The notes beneath the pieces are model-generated. The model worked only from the letters and a program-made list of their open reading frames with translations. It was not told the origin of the DNA and searched no databases. Shown one piece after another: positions 26,560 to 34,986 of a stretch of 64,000 nucleotides of DNA (the stretch's first letter is position 1; each line of letters starts with the position of its first letter). This DNA comes from Nocardioides sp. URHA0020 (GTDB taxonomy: Bacteria > Actinomycetota > Actinomycetes > Propionibacteriales > Nocardioidaceae): NCBI RefSeq assembly GCF_000620705.1, contig NZ_KK211169.1:409895-473894 (forward strand), read 5' to 3'. A program made the translations under genes and the position numbers.

Positions 26560-27723
26560 ATGAGCGAGCAGCAGCACCGGAGCAAGTCGGGGTTCGAGAC
26601 ACGGGCGATCCACGCGGGCTACGAGCCCGACGCGGCGACCGGAGCGGTCATCCCGCCGATCTACGCGACCAGCACCTACAAGCAGGACGGCGTCGGCGGG
26701 CTGCGCGGCGGCTACGAGTACAGCCGCTCCGCCAACCCGACGCGCACCGCCCTCGAGGGCAACATCGCGGCGCTGGAGGAGGGTGAGCGGGGCTTCGCCT
26801 TCGCCTCCGGGCTCGCCGCCGAGGACACCCTGGTCCGGGCCCTGTGCCGTCCCGGTGACCACGTGGTCATCCCCGACGACGCGTACGGCGGGACGTTCCG
26901 GCTCTTCGACAAGGTGGAGCAGGCCTGGGGCCTGGACCACAGCCCCGCGCCGGTCTCCGACCTGGACCGGGTCGCGGCCGCGATCCGCCCCGGCCAGACC
27001 AGGCTCGTCTGGGTCGAGACGCCCACCAACCCACTGCTCAACATCGGCGACATCGAGGCCCTGGCCGCGATCGCCCACGACGCGGGGGCCCTGCTGGTGG
27101 TCGACAACACCTTCGCGTCGCCGTACCTCCAGCAGCCGCTGACCCTCGGCGCCGACGTCGTCGTGCACTCGACGACCAAGTACTGCGGCGGGCACTCCGA
27201 CGTCGTCGGTGGCGCGCTGGTCGTCAGGGACCTGGAGATCGCCGAGAAGGTGACCTTCCACCAGAACGCCATCGGCGCGGTCGCTGGCCCGTTCGACGCC
27301 TGGCTCACCCTGCGCGGCCTCAAGACCCTCGCGCTGCGCATGGAGCGGCACTGCGACAACGCCGAGAGGGTCGTCGACTTCCTGACCAGCCACCCGGCCG
27401 TCGGCGAGGTGATCTACCCCGGCCTCGAGACGCACCCCGGGCACGAGGTGGCGCAGCGCCAGATGAAGCGGTACGGCGGCATGGTGTCGTTCCGGGTCCG
27501 CGGTGGCGAGTCCCAGGCGCTGGCCGTGTGCGAGCGCACCGAGGTCTTCACGCTGGGGGAGTCGCTCGGCGGGGTCGAGTCGCTGATCGAGCACCCCGGA
27601 CGGATGACCCACGCGAGCGTCGCGGGCACCGATCTGGAGGTCCCGGCCGACCTCGTCCGGCTCAGCGTCGGCATCGAGACCGCGGACGACCTGGTGGCCG
27701 ACCTGGAGCGTGCGCTGGGCTGA
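26560..27723 (+). CDS. metB: Cystathionine gamma-synthase / gamma-lyase family
   Basis: 387-residue PLP enzyme of the Cys/Met metabolism family. The Schiff-base Lys207 is in HSTTKYCGGHSDVVGG, with YEYSRSANPTR at about residues 52-62, the substrate loop VWVETPTNPL, and SLGGVESLIEHP near the C-terminus. MetB makes cystathionine from an O-acylhomoserine and cysteine; this family also contains gamma-lyases and O-acylhomoserine sulfhydrylases that are hard to separate by sequence. With cbs at the window start, both transsulfuration directions are represented. Confidence 0.9.
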   Translation: MSEQQHRSKSGFETRAIHAGYEPDAATGAVIPPIYATSTYKQDGVGGLRGGYEYSRSANPTRTALEGNIAALEEGERGFAFASGLAAEDTLVRALCRPGDHVVIPDDAYGGTFRLFDKVEQAWGLDHSPAPVSDLDRVAAAIRPGQTRLVWVETPTNPLLNIGDIEALAAIAHDAGALLVVDNTFASPYLQQPLTLGADVVVHSTTKYCGGHSDVVGGALVVRDLEIAEKVTFHQNAIGAVAGPFDAWLTLRGLKTLALRMERHCDNAERVVDFLTSHPAVGEVIYPGLETHPGHEVAQRQMKRYGGMVSFRVRGGESQALAVCERTEVFTLGESLGGVESLIEHPGRMTHASVAGTDLEVPADLVRLSVGIETADDLVADLERALG

Positions 27724-27735
27724 CGCCGACTTGGG

Positions 27736-27741
27736 TACCTT
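27736..27741 (+). promoter_or_regulatory. Leaderless -10 box for the AI-2E family permease gene
   Basis: TACCTT, 6 nt, then GTG 27748. No ribosome-binding site is visible. Confidence 0.45.
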
Positions 27742-27747
27742 GTCGGC

Positions 27748-29100
27748 GTGAGCAACGACGCTGGCGGGCCCGAGCTGCCCCTGGAGCCCGAATCCGCCCG
27801 GCGACGGCTGCCGGGCATCCCGCGGCGCCAGCGGCCGGTGACCGAGGCCGAGGACCGCGAGGAGCGGCTCGCCGCCCGACTCGCCCACCAGTTCGCGCAC
27901 CTGCGTGACGAGCGGCAGGCCCAGCTGGACATGCCGGCCGTGGTCGTCGGTCCCTCGGTGATGAGCCGGCAGGTCCCGTGGGGGGTCGACCTCGCGGCCG
28001 CCTGGGCCTGGCGCTTCCTGGTCATCGTGGCCGCGGGCGGGATCGTCTTCCTGGCGATCGGCTACCTGTCGGTCGTCGTGCTCCCCGTGGTGATCGCGAT
28101 GCTGATCGCGGCGCTCGTCATCCCGATCGTCGACCTGCTGGTGCGGATCGGGCTGCCGCGCGGCCTCGCCGCGCTCGGCGTCGTGATCGCCGGCATCGCG
28201 CTGGTGGGGCTGCTGCTGACGCTGGCCGGCCAGCAGATCGCCACCGGTGCCACCGACCTGGCCGACCAGACGGTCGCCGGGCTCGACGAGATCAAGGACT
28301 GGCTCAAGGACGGCCCGCTGCACGCGAGCGACTCCCAGATCAACGACTACATCGACCGCGCGCAGGACGCCATCACCAAGCAGTCGGAGGGCGGCGAGGT
28401 GGTCGGCCGGATCACCGAGGTGAGCACGGCCGTCGGGCACGTGTTCGCCGGGTTCTTCATCGTGCTCTTCTCGACGTACTTCTTCCTCGCCGACGGCGAG
28501 CGGATCTGGTCCTGGCTGGTGCGCCTGTCCCCGCGCGCCGCCCGCGGCCACGTCGACAGCTCGGGCCGGGTCGCGTGGATCTCGCTGACCCAGTTCGTCC
28601 GGGCGACCGTGATCGTGGCCCTGACCGACGCCATCGGGATCGCGGTCGGCGCTGCGATCCTCGGGGTGCCGTTCGTGCTGGCGATCGGCGTCCTGGTCTT
28701 CCTCGGCGCGTTCGTCCCGCTCGTCGGTGCCACCGTCGCCGGTGCCGTCGCCGTGCTGGTGGCCCTGGTCGCCAACGGGCCGATCACCGCGCTGCTGATG
28801 CTCGCGGTGATCATCGGCGTCCAGCAGCTCGAGGCGCACGTGCTCCAGCCCTTCCTGATGGGCCGCTGGGTCTCGGTGCACCCGCTCGCGGTGATCCTCT
28901 CGATCGGCGCCGGTGTCCTCATCGCCGGCGTGGCGGGCGCGCTGGTCGCCGTACCGATCGCGGCCGCCGTCAACGCCGTGGTCCAGCACCTCGCGGCCTA
29001 CACCAGCCCGGGGGACGACCCGGTCGAGGAGCTGGAGGAGGACTACGAGGAGACGGGGGAGACCGTCGACGTGAGTCAGGGGCCGAGCGACGATGAGTGA
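27748..29100 (+). CDS. AI-2E family transporter
   Basis: 450-residue membrane protein with a charged cytoplasmic N-terminus (about 85 residues) and helices from about residue 88 to 420. A signature FLGAFVPLVGATVAGAVAVL is at about residues 320-340, and QQLEAHVLQPFLMGRWVSVHP follows. The tail is strongly acidic (EELEEDYEE). Despite the family name, members include Na+/H+ antiporters and exporters of unknown substrates; AI-2 transport is not implied. The frame overlaps the threonine deaminase gene by 8 bases. Confidence 0.88.
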   Translation: MSNDAGGPELPLEPESARRRLPGIPRRQRPVTEAEDREERLAARLAHQFAHLRDERQAQLDMPAVVVGPSVMSRQVPWGVDLAAAWAWRFLVIVAAGGIVFLAIGYLSVVVLPVVIAMLIAALVIPIVDLLVRIGLPRGLAALGVVIAGIALVGLLLTLAGQQIATGATDLADQTVAGLDEIKDWLKDGPLHASDSQINDYIDRAQDAITKQSEGGEVVGRITEVSTAVGHVFAGFFIVLFSTYFFLADGERIWSWLVRLSPRAARGHVDSSGRVAWISLTQFVRATVIVALTDAIGIAVGAAILGVPFVLAIGVLVFLGAFVPLVGATVAGAVAVLVALVANGPITALLMLAVIIGVQQLEAHVLQPFLMGRWVSVHPLAVILSIGAGVLIAGVAGALVAVPIAAAVNAVVQHLAAYTSPGDDPVEELEEDYEETGETVDVSQGPSDDE

Positions 29101-30307
29101 CGTGCCCAGCGTCGACCTGGCCGACATCCGGGCCGCCCGCGAGGTGCTCGCCGGCGTCGCGATCGAGACGCCGATGGAGGAGTCCCGCTGGCTCTCCGCG
29201 CTGGCCGGTGGCCCCGTCTGGCTGAAGTGCGAGAACCTCCAGCGCACCGGCTCGTTCAAGGCCCGTGGCGCCTACGTCCGGATCGCCCGGCTCACGGCGG
29301 AGGAGCGGGCGCACGGCGTCGTCGCGGCGTCGGCCGGCAACCACGCCCAGGGCGTCGCGCTCGCCGCCCAGCTGCTCGGCATCAGGTCCACCGTCTTCAT
29401 GCCCGAGGGCGCGCCGATCCCCAAGGAGAAGGCCACCCGGGCGTACGGCGCCGACGTGGTCTTCCACGGCCGCTACCTCGAGGACGCGCTGGTCGAGGCG
29501 CACCGCTTCGCCGAGCGCACCGGGGCGGTGCTGATCCACCCCTTCGATCACGTCGACATCGTCGCCGGTCAGGGAACCGCGGGTCTGGAGATCCTCGAGC
29601 AGACCCCCGACGTCGAGAACGTGCTGGTGCCGACCGGCGGCGGTGGCCTGCTCGCCGGGATCGCGATCGCGATCAAGGCGGTGCGGCCCGACGTGCGTGT
29701 GGTCGGGGTGCAGGCCGAGGGCGCCGCGGCGTACCCCGGATCGCTGGCCCAGGGCACGCCGGTGGCCCTCACCTCGATGAGCACGATGGCCGACGGGATC
29801 GCGGTCGGGCGCCCGGGCGACATCACCTTCGCCGCCGTGCGCGACCACGTCGACGAGATCCTGACGGTCTCCGAGGACGCCATGGCCCGGGCCGTGCTCG
29901 CCACGCTGGAGCGCGCCAAGATGGTGGTCGAGCCGGCCGGAGCCGCCGCGGTCGCCGCGCTGCTGGAGCACCCCACGGCGTTCCCGACCCCGGCGGTCGC
30001 GGTGCTGTCGGGCGGCAACATCGACCCGCTGCTGCTGGGCAAGGTCATCCGGCACGGCATGGCCGCCGCCGGGCGCTACCTCAACCTGCGCGTCTGCATC
30101 CCCGACGTCCCCGGCGGCCTGGCCCGGCTGCTGGTCGAGGTCAGCGCCGCCGGCGCCAACGTGCTCGAGGTCGTCCATGAGCGGATCTCGCCCACGCTGC
30201 ACGTCGACGAGGTCGAGGTGCACCTCCAGCTCGAGACCCGGGGCGAGCCGCACGCCCAGCAGGTGCTGGCGCGCCTGCGCGAGAGCGGCTACCGCATCGC
30301 CCCGTGA
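29093..30307 (+). CDS. ilvA: Threonine ammonia-lyase
   Basis: 404-residue PLP enzyme converting L-threonine to 2-oxobutanoate and ammonia. The catalytic Lys56 is in RTGSFKARGA, ASAGNHAQG at about residues 80-88 binds substrate, and the phosphate loop is PTGGGGLLAG at about 181-190. The C-terminal about 70 residues form an ACT-like regulatory domain (LRVCIPDVPGGLARLL). The length matches the short catabolic-type enzyme with one ACT-like domain rather than the long biosynthetic IlvA. It starts 8 bases inside the AI-2E gene. The product feeds isoleucine synthesis or propionate metabolism. Confidence 0.92.
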   Translation: MSDVPSVDLADIRAAREVLAGVAIETPMEESRWLSALAGGPVWLKCENLQRTGSFKARGAYVRIARLTAEERAHGVVAASAGNHAQGVALAAQLLGIRSTVFMPEGAPIPKEKATRAYGADVVFHGRYLEDALVEAHRFAERTGAVLIHPFDHVDIVAGQGTAGLEILEQTPDVENVLVPTGGGGLLAGIAIAIKAVRPDVRVVGVQAEGAAAYPGSLAQGTPVALTSMSTMADGIAVGRPGDITFAAVRDHVDEILTVSEDAMARAVLATLERAKMVVEPAGAAAVAALLEHPTAFPTPAVAVLSGGNIDPLLLGKVIRHGMAAAGRYLNLRVCIPDVPGGLARLLVEVSAAGANVLEVVHERISPTLHVDEVEVHLQLETRGEPHAQQVLARLRESGYRIAP

Positions 30308-30335
30308 GCACCGCCCCGTGAACACCCCCGTAAAT

Positions 30336-30388
30336 GCCGAGTCGGCGCCACCTTCCACCCATCGGTGAGAAAGTGGCGCCGACTCGGC
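30336..30388. terminator. Long perfect stem-loop between convergent ilvA and greA
   Basis: GCCGAGTCGGCGCCAC (30336-30351) pairs perfectly with GTGGCGCCGACTCGGC (30373-30388). The 21-nt loop can extend the stem through CTT/AAG and CACC/GGTG pairs. There is no U-tract on either strand. Its position between two converging genes suggests bidirectional termination. Confidence 0.75.
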
Positions 30389-30395
30389 GACGGGG

Positions 30396-30905
30396 TCAGC
30401 CGGTGAAGGGGACCGCGTCCATGATCACGACCTGGAGCGACTTGCCGTTCGGGGCCTCGTAGGTGACGGTGTCGCCCTTGGTGGAGCCGAGGATGGCGGA
30501 GCCGAGGGGCGACTGCGGCGAGTAGACCTTGAGGCCGCCGGCGGCGTCCTCCATCTCGCGGGCGCCGAGCAGGAAGGTCTCGACCTCGTCGTCGGAGTCC
30601 CCGACGAACTTGTAGGTGACCTTCATGCCGGGCTCGACGACGCCGTCGTCGGCCGGGGTCTCGCCGACCTCGGCGCGCAGGAGCATGTCCTCGAGCTGGC
30701 GGATCCGCCCCTCGAGCTTGCCCTGCTCCTCGCGGGCGGCGTGGTAGCCGCCGTTCTCCTTGAGGTCGCCCTCGTCACGGGCCGCGCTGATCCGGGCAAT
30801 GATCTCCTGGCGGACCGGGCCCTTGAGGTCCTCGAGCTCGTGGGTGAGCTTGTCGAACGCGTCCTGGGTGAGCCAGACCTTGCCTTGAGCTGCTGCCTGC
30901 GTCAT
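30396..30905 (-). CDS. greA: Transcription elongation factor GreA
   Basis: 169-residue factor that enters the RNA polymerase secondary channel and stimulates transcript cleavage. The N-terminal coiled coil (about residues 12-85) carries the acidic tip ISAARDEGDLKENGGYHAA. The C-terminal FKBP-like domain ends with YSPQSPLGSAILGSTKGDTV. The ATG at 30905 has AGGAG 8-9 nt upstream. It lies in a conserved actinobacterial neighbourhood with the DUF4307 gene and mca. Confidence 0.96.
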   Translation of the reverse strand: MTQAAAQGKVWLTQDAFDKLTHELEDLKGPVRQEIIARISAARDEGDLKENGGYHAAREEQGKLEGRIRQLEDMLLRAEVGETPADDGVVEPGMKVTYKFVGDSDDEVETFLLGAREMEDAAGGLKVYSPQSPLGSAILGSTKGDTVTYEAPNGKSLQVVIMDAVPFTG

Positions 30906-31026
30906 GGGGTAACTCCTGCTTGCTTCGAGGTACGGCGGAATCGCTCCGCCGCATCGTCGGTGGGTGCCCCGCACGAGATGCCGGTAAACGGCAGGTGCGC
31001 TGATCGGGGTGTGTCCGATCGCGCGG

Positions 31027-31086
31027 GGCCGTCCTCGACGGCCTCGCGGGGAGCGTCAGACCGACGAGTCTAACAACAGGTCGGTC
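31027..31086 (-). terminator. Stem-loops downstream of the DUF4307 gene
   Basis: GACCGAC (31059-31065) pairs with GTCGGTC (31080-31086) across a 14-nt loop overlapping the DUF4307 stop. A second hairpin, GGCCGTC-CTC-GACGGCC (31027-31043), follows in the direction of transcription. No U-run is seen. Possible terminator separating it from greA. Confidence 0.4.
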
Positions 31087-31483
31087 AGCGGGGGCGGTTC
31101 TGGCCCGGGGCCGTGCAGCCGAGCAGCTCGACGGAGGTCGCCCGTCGCTCCGTGCGCACCGACTGGTCGCTCTCGCCGTCGCGGGGCACGAAGACCAGCT
31201 CGCCGACCACCGTGTGGTCCTCCGCGAAGGCCCGGAGCGTGCAGCTCGCGACGACCCCGCTGTCGGCCAGTCGGACGTCGACCGTCGCCGTCGACTCGTG
31301 CTCGTCCACGACGTCGTACCCCACCAGGTCCGAGCGGACCTGCGGGGTGGACTGGTCCCAGATCGTCCAGCCCAGCCAGCCCAGGAACGCGGCCACGACG
31401 ACCACGGACACCGCGATCACCGCCCGGCGCCGCCAGGGTGCCGGCGCGCCGTACCGGTCGGCGAGGTCGGTCGGCTGGGTCAC
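31085..31483 (-). CDS. DUF4307 membrane-anchored protein
   Basis: 132 residues. A short basic N-terminus ([13 protein letters not shown]) leads to one membrane helix (about residues 20-42), then an extracellular domain with two Cys ([17 protein letters not shown]) able to form a disulfide and strands TATVDVRL and VVGELVFV. Actinobacterial family of unknown function, typically next to mca as here. It is divergent from mca with only 29 nt between the start codons. Confidence 0.85.
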   Translation of the reverse strand: MTQPTDLADRYGAPAPWRRRAVIAVSVVVVAAFLGWLGWTIWDQSTPQVRSDLVGYDVVDEHESTATVDVRLADSGVVASCTLRAFAEDHTVVGELVFVPRDGESDQSVRTERRATSVELLGCTAPGQNRPR

Positions 31484-31500
31484 CCCAAAATCCTCCCATC

Positions 31501-31506
31501 TACGAT
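31501..31506 (+). promoter_or_regulatory. Leaderless -10 box for mca
   Basis: TACGAT, 6 nt, then GTG 31513. It lies within the 29-nt space between the divergent DUF4307 and mca starts. Confidence 0.5.
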
Positions 31507-31512
31507 GGGCGG

Positions 31513-32406
31513 GTGACGCAGCGCCCCTCCGGCCCCCGAGCCGGCCTCCGCCTGATGCATGTCCACGCCCACCCCGACGACGAGTCGAGCAAGGGAGCGG
31601 CGAGCACCGCGATGTACGTCGCGCAGGGGGTCGACGTCCACGTCGCCACCTGCACGGGGGGTGAGCGCGGCTCGATCCTCAATCCCAAGATGGATCGCCC
31701 CGACATCCTCGAGAACATGACCGAGATCCGGCGCCAGGAGATGGAGCGGGCCCGCGACATCCTGGGCGTCCGGCAGGACTGGCTGGGCTTCGTCGACTCC
31801 GGCTGGCCCGAGGGCGACCCGAAGCCGCCGCTGCCCGAGGGGTGCTTCGGCCTCGTGCCCCTCGAGGAGGCGACCGCCCCGCTGGTGAGGCTGATCCGCG
31901 AGTTCCGGCCGCACGTGATGACGACGTACGACGAGCGGGGCGGCTACCCGCACCCCGACCACATCAAGTGCCACCAGATCAGCGTCGAGGCGTTCGCCGC
32001 GGCAGCCGACCCGGAGCGCTACCCCGAGCTGGGCGAGCCGTGGCAGGTGCTCAAGCTCTACTACCACCACTCGTTCAACAAGGCCCGGATCCAGGCGACC
32101 CACGACGCGATGATCGCCCATGGGCTGGAGTCACCGTGGACCGAGCGCCTCGCGGAGTGGAAGGACGAGCCCGAGTGGGACGCGCGGGTGACCACCCGGG
32201 TCCCGTGCTCGGACTACTTCGGGGTGCGCGACCAGGCGCTGCTGGCGCACGCCACCCAGATCGACCCCGACGGCTTCTGGTTCGCGATCCCGCGCGAGCT
32301 GCAGGTGGAGGTCTGGCCGACCGAGGACTTCGAGCTGGTGACGAGCCACGTCACCTCCCCGCTGCCGGAGGACGACCTGTTCGCCGGCATCACCGAACCG
32401 CTCTGA
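31513..32406 (+). CDS. mca: Mycothiol S-conjugate amidase
   Basis: 297-residue zinc amidase of the LmbE/PIG-L family. It cleaves mycothiol conjugates of toxins to a mercapturic acid and GlcN-inositol. The zinc motif AHPDDE is at residues 19-24 with a further ligand in [23 protein letters not shown] is the distinctive Mca/MshB block. Length and the [11 protein letters not shown] segment favour Mca over MshB. GTG 31513 fits a leaderless promoter. Its presence shows that the host makes mycothiol, a marker of actinobacteria. Confidence 0.94.
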   Translation: MTQRPSGPRAGLRLMHVHAHPDDESSKGAASTAMYVAQGVDVHVATCTGGERGSILNPKMDRPDILENMTEIRRQEMERARDILGVRQDWLGFVDSGWPEGDPKPPLPEGCFGLVPLEEATAPLVRLIREFRPHVMTTYDERGGYPHPDHIKCHQISVEAFAAAADPERYPELGEPWQVLKLYYHHSFNKARIQATHDAMIAHGLESPWTERLAEWKDEPEWDARVTTRVPCSDYFGVRDQALLAHATQIDPDGFWFAIPRELQVEVWPTEDFELVTSHVTSPLPEDDLFAGITEPL

Positions 32407-32418
32407 GAGACTGTCCCC

Positions 32419-32676
32419 ATGCAGGTGCACACCGTCCTTCCCCAGGTGATCTCGTTCGTCGACCAGGTGCCGAAGGACAACGACGTCAAGGCCGGCTGGG
32501 TCGCGTTCGCGATCTTCATCGGCCTGATCCTCGCCGTCGCCTTCCTGGGCTGGAGCCTGGTCAGGCAGCTGCGCAAGGTGGACGCCGCGGAGGAGGCCGG
32601 GCTCTACGACCCGTCCGACCGGAAGCCGACCCCGATGCCGACCGTGGAGCAGGCTCCGGAGCGCCCGCAGGGCTGA
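32419..32676 (+). CDS. Small single-helix membrane protein downstream of mca
   Basis: 85 residues with one membrane helix (about residues 26-48, AGWVAFAIFIGLILAVAFLG), a basic stop-transfer RQLRK and a Pro-rich acidic tail. Similar small genes follow mca in other actinobacteria. The start is ATG 32419, 12 nt after the mca stop, without a strong ribosome site. Function unknown. Confidence 0.75.
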   Translation: MQVHTVLPQVISFVDQVPKDNDVKAGWVAFAIFIGLILAVAFLGWSLVRQLRKVDAAEEAGLYDPSDRKPTPMPTVEQAPERPQG

Positions 32677-32712
32677 CGCGCGGACGTCTGCGCCGTCGGT
32701 CCGCGCGCGCCC

Positions 32713-32718
32713 TACGAT
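32713..32718 (+). promoter_or_regulatory. Leaderless -10 box for the first LacI regulator
   Basis: TACGAT, 7 nt, then ATG 32726. It overlaps the alternative in-frame ATG at 32717, which therefore cannot be the start. Confidence 0.5.
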
Positions 32719-32725
32719 GCGGGGC

Positions 32726-33748
32726 ATGCAGATGCCGCGAGAGGCTGGGCGACGCTCGCCGAGCATGGCCGAGGTCGCGGCCCAGGTCGGGGTGTCGCAC
32801 CAGACCGTCTCCCGCGTCCTGAACGGGTCTCCGCTGGTCAAGGAGGAGACCCGGGTCAAGGTGCTCGCGGCGATCGACGAGATGGGCTACCGGCGCAACA
32901 ACGCGGCCCGGATGCTCGCGACCAACCGGTCCGGTCGGATCGGGATGATCTCGGCCCACCTCGCCCTGCACGGCCCGAGCATGATCGCGGTCTCGGTCCA
33001 GGAGGCCGGCCACGCGGCGGGCTACGAGGTCTCGCTCGTGGGCGTCTCCGACTTCTCCCCCGAGTCCCTCCAGGGTGCCGTCGACCGGCTCCTGGACGAG
33101 GCCGTCGAGGCGCTGGTGATCGCCGTGGCGCACCGCACCGCGACCGAGCGCGCCCTGTCGCTGGACCTGCCCGTCCCGGTGGTGCTCGTCCAGGGCGTCA
33201 GCCCCGGCCAGCCGATGGCCTCCGGCATCGACCAGGTCGAGGGCGCGCGGCTCGCGACCGAGCACCTGCTCGGCCTCGGTCATCGGCGAGTCGCCCACGT
33301 CACCGGCCCGTCCGACTGGGTCGAGGCCGGTCAGCGCCGAGAGGGGTGGCGGCGCGCGCACGACCACCGCCACCGCCTGCCCGGGCCGGAGCTGGCGGGG
33401 GACTGGTCGGCCCGCAGCGGCTACGAGGCCGGCCGGCGGATCGCCGAGGACCCCGGGGTCACCGCGGTCTTCGCCGCCAACGACGCGATGGCGCTCGGGG
33501 TGCTGCGCGCCTTCCACGAGCGCGGCGTCGACGTCCCCTCCCGGGTGAGCGTCGTGGGGTTCGACGACGTGCCGGAGGCGGCGTACTTCTGGCCCGGCCT
33601 GACCACCGTCAGCCAGGCCTTCTCGCTCCTCGGCCAGCACGCCGTGGACCTCACCCTGCGGGCCCTCGGCGGCGAGGCCGCACCGTCGGCGGACCTGATC
33701 GCGCCGCGGCTCGTCGTCCGCGGGTCGAGCGCCGCTCCCAGCTTCTGA
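32726..33748 (+). CDS. LacI-family transcriptional regulator (first of two in the arabinose region)
   Basis: 340 residues. The helix-turn-helix (MAEVAAQVGVSHQTVSRVLN, about residues 14-33) and hinge helix (about 48-60) precede a periplasmic-binding-protein-like sensor domain with VFAANDAMALGVLRAF and VVGFDDVPEAAYF near the end. Start ATG 32726 is set by the -10 box 7 nt upstream. It precedes galM by 28 nt, with a LacI-type palindrome in between, so it probably controls galM and the transporter. It is about as long as, and clearly paralogous to, the second LacI protein at 39764. Effector probably L-arabinose or a derivative. Confidence 0.9.
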   Translation: MQMPREAGRRSPSMAEVAAQVGVSHQTVSRVLNGSPLVKEETRVKVLAAIDEMGYRRNNAARMLATNRSGRIGMISAHLALHGPSMIAVSVQEAGHAAGYEVSLVGVSDFSPESLQGAVDRLLDEAVEALVIAVAHRTATERALSLDLPVPVVLVQGVSPGQPMASGIDQVEGARLATEHLLGLGHRRVAHVTGPSDWVEAGQRREGWRRAHDHRHRLPGPELAGDWSARSGYEAGRRIAEDPGVTAVFAANDAMALGVLRAFHERGVDVPSRVSVVGFDDVPEAAYFWPGLTTVSQAFSLLGQHAVDLTLRALGGEAAPSADLIAPRLVVRGSSAAPSF

Positions 33749-33759
33749 GCGGTCCCGTG

Positions 33760-33775
33760 ATGTTAACGTTCACAT
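33760..33775. promoter_or_regulatory. LacI-type operator over the galM promoter
   Basis: ATGTTAACGTTCACAT is a 16-bp near-perfect palindrome centred on AACGTT. TAACGT within it lies 7 nt before the GTG at 33777, a leaderless -10. Repressor binding would block galM. Related sites precede the binding-protein gene at 34830-34927. Confidence 0.7.
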
Positions 33776-33776
33776 C

Positions 33777-34823
33777 GTGCGCGAGAGCCTCTTCGGTACG
33801 ACGCCCGACGGCCGCCCGGTCCACTGCCTGACCATCGGCAGCCCGCCCGGTCCGGTGCTCGAGGTGCTCACCCTCGGTGCCACGGTGCACCGCCTCGAGG
33901 TCGCCGGAGAGGACGGCGTACGGCGCAACGTCGTGCTCGGTCACGCCACCGTCGCGGACCGGCTGGCGAGCGGTGACTACCTCGGCGGCACGATCGGGCG
34001 CTACGCGAACCGGATCGCCCACGGCCGGTTCGCGATCGACGGCGGCGAGGTCCGGGTGGGCACCCACGACCGTGGCCACAGCCTCCACGGCGGCCCGGAC
34101 GGGTTCGACCGCCGGACCTGGGAGGTCGTGGCCCACGACGCCGACGAGGTGGTCCTCGAGCTGGTCAGCCCCGACGGTGACCAGGGGTTCCCCGGCGAGC
34201 TGGCGGTCCGGGTCGCCTACCGGGTCGACGGCGACACGGTGCGGGTCGACCTGGCCGCCACCACGGACGCTCCGACCGTGGTCAACCTGACCAACCACGC
34301 GTACTTCAACCTCGACGGCGCCGGTTCCGGCACGATCGACGACCACGTGCTGACGGTGCCGGCCGACCTGTTCACCCCGGTCGACGACACCGGCATCCCG
34401 CTCGGCGACCACGCCCCGGTCGACGGCACGCCCTTCGACCTCCGGCGACCGGCGCGCCTCGGCGAGCGCGTGCGGGCCGAGCACGAGCAGGTCGTCGACG
34501 CGCGCGGGCTGGACCACAACCTCGTCGTCCGAGGCGCGGGCCTGCGGGTCCACGCCGTCCTCGAGTCGCCGCGGACCGGCACCCGTCTGGAGCTGCGCTC
34601 CGACCAGCCGGGGCTGCAGGTCTACACCGGCAACTTCCTCGACGGCAGCAGCCGAGGGGCGCCCGGGCGCCTCCACCGGCAGGGCGACGGCATCGCCCTG
34701 GAGCCGCAGCTGCACCCCGACACGCCGCACCACCCCGACTGGCCGTCCGCGGTGCTCCGGCCCGGCGACGACTACCGCGCGACCCTCGAGTGGCGGTTCT
34801 CGGCGACCGGTCGCCCGAGCTGA
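33777..34823 (+). CDS. galM: Aldose 1-epimerase (mutarotase)
   Basis: 348 residues. It interconverts alpha and beta anomers of aldoses. The conserved blocks are GRYANRIAHGRF, the catalytic-His segment SLHGGPDGFDRRTW, NLTNHAYFNL (second catalytic His) and YTGNFLDG followed by IALEPQLHPD with the catalytic Glu. GTG 33777 fits the leaderless -10 inside the LacI operator. Within an arabinose regulon it probably equilibrates imported arabinose forms for the isomerase; sugar specificity is inferred from context. Confidence 0.92.
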   Translation: MRESLFGTTPDGRPVHCLTIGSPPGPVLEVLTLGATVHRLEVAGEDGVRRNVVLGHATVADRLASGDYLGGTIGRYANRIAHGRFAIDGGEVRVGTHDRGHSLHGGPDGFDRRTWEVVAHDADEVVLELVSPDGDQGFPGELAVRVAYRVDGDTVRVDLAATTDAPTVVNLTNHAYFNLDGAGSGTIDDHVLTVPADLFTPVDDTGIPLGDHAPVDGTPFDLRRPARLGERVRAEHEQVVDARGLDHNLVVRGAGLRVHAVLESPRTGTRLELRSDQPGLQVYTGNFLDGSSRGAPGRLHRQGDGIALEPQLHPDTPHHPDWPSAVLRPGDDYRATLEWRFSATGRPS

Positions 34824-34829
34824 GTGGCG

Positions 34830-34927
34830 TTGGATCGTTCACATCGGCGGGCCGCCGAAGTGAACGCTCACATTGCTGGCATCAATCTGGTCGCAGGGCT
34901 TGACGGGGGCGAATGTTAGCGCTCACA
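34830..34927. promoter_or_regulatory. Three LacI-type operator sites upstream of the sugar-binding protein gene
   Basis: TTGGATCGTTCACA (34830-34843, right half-site good, left degenerate), AGTGAACGCTCACA (34859-34872) and TGTTAGCGCTCACA (34914-34927) resemble the galM operator TGTTAACGTTCACA. TTGACG at 34900-34905 is a -35 candidate; no convincing -10 was found. The spacing of the sites (29 and 55 bp) could allow looping or side-by-side binding. Confidence 0.6.
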
Positions 34928-34986
34928 CTCATCGCTCAGTGACACCGGTCACAGGGTGGAGAGCCCGACGATCTGGAGGAAGACCA

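Noticed and set aside
27748..29100. Quorum-sensing AI-2 exporter
   Set aside because: The family name is historical and members have other substrates; no LuxS or Lsr gene is in the window.
32717..32725. ATG 32717 as start of the first LacI regulator
   Set aside because: It overlaps the -10 hexamer TACGAT (32713-32718), so it cannot be on the transcript predicted from that promoter.
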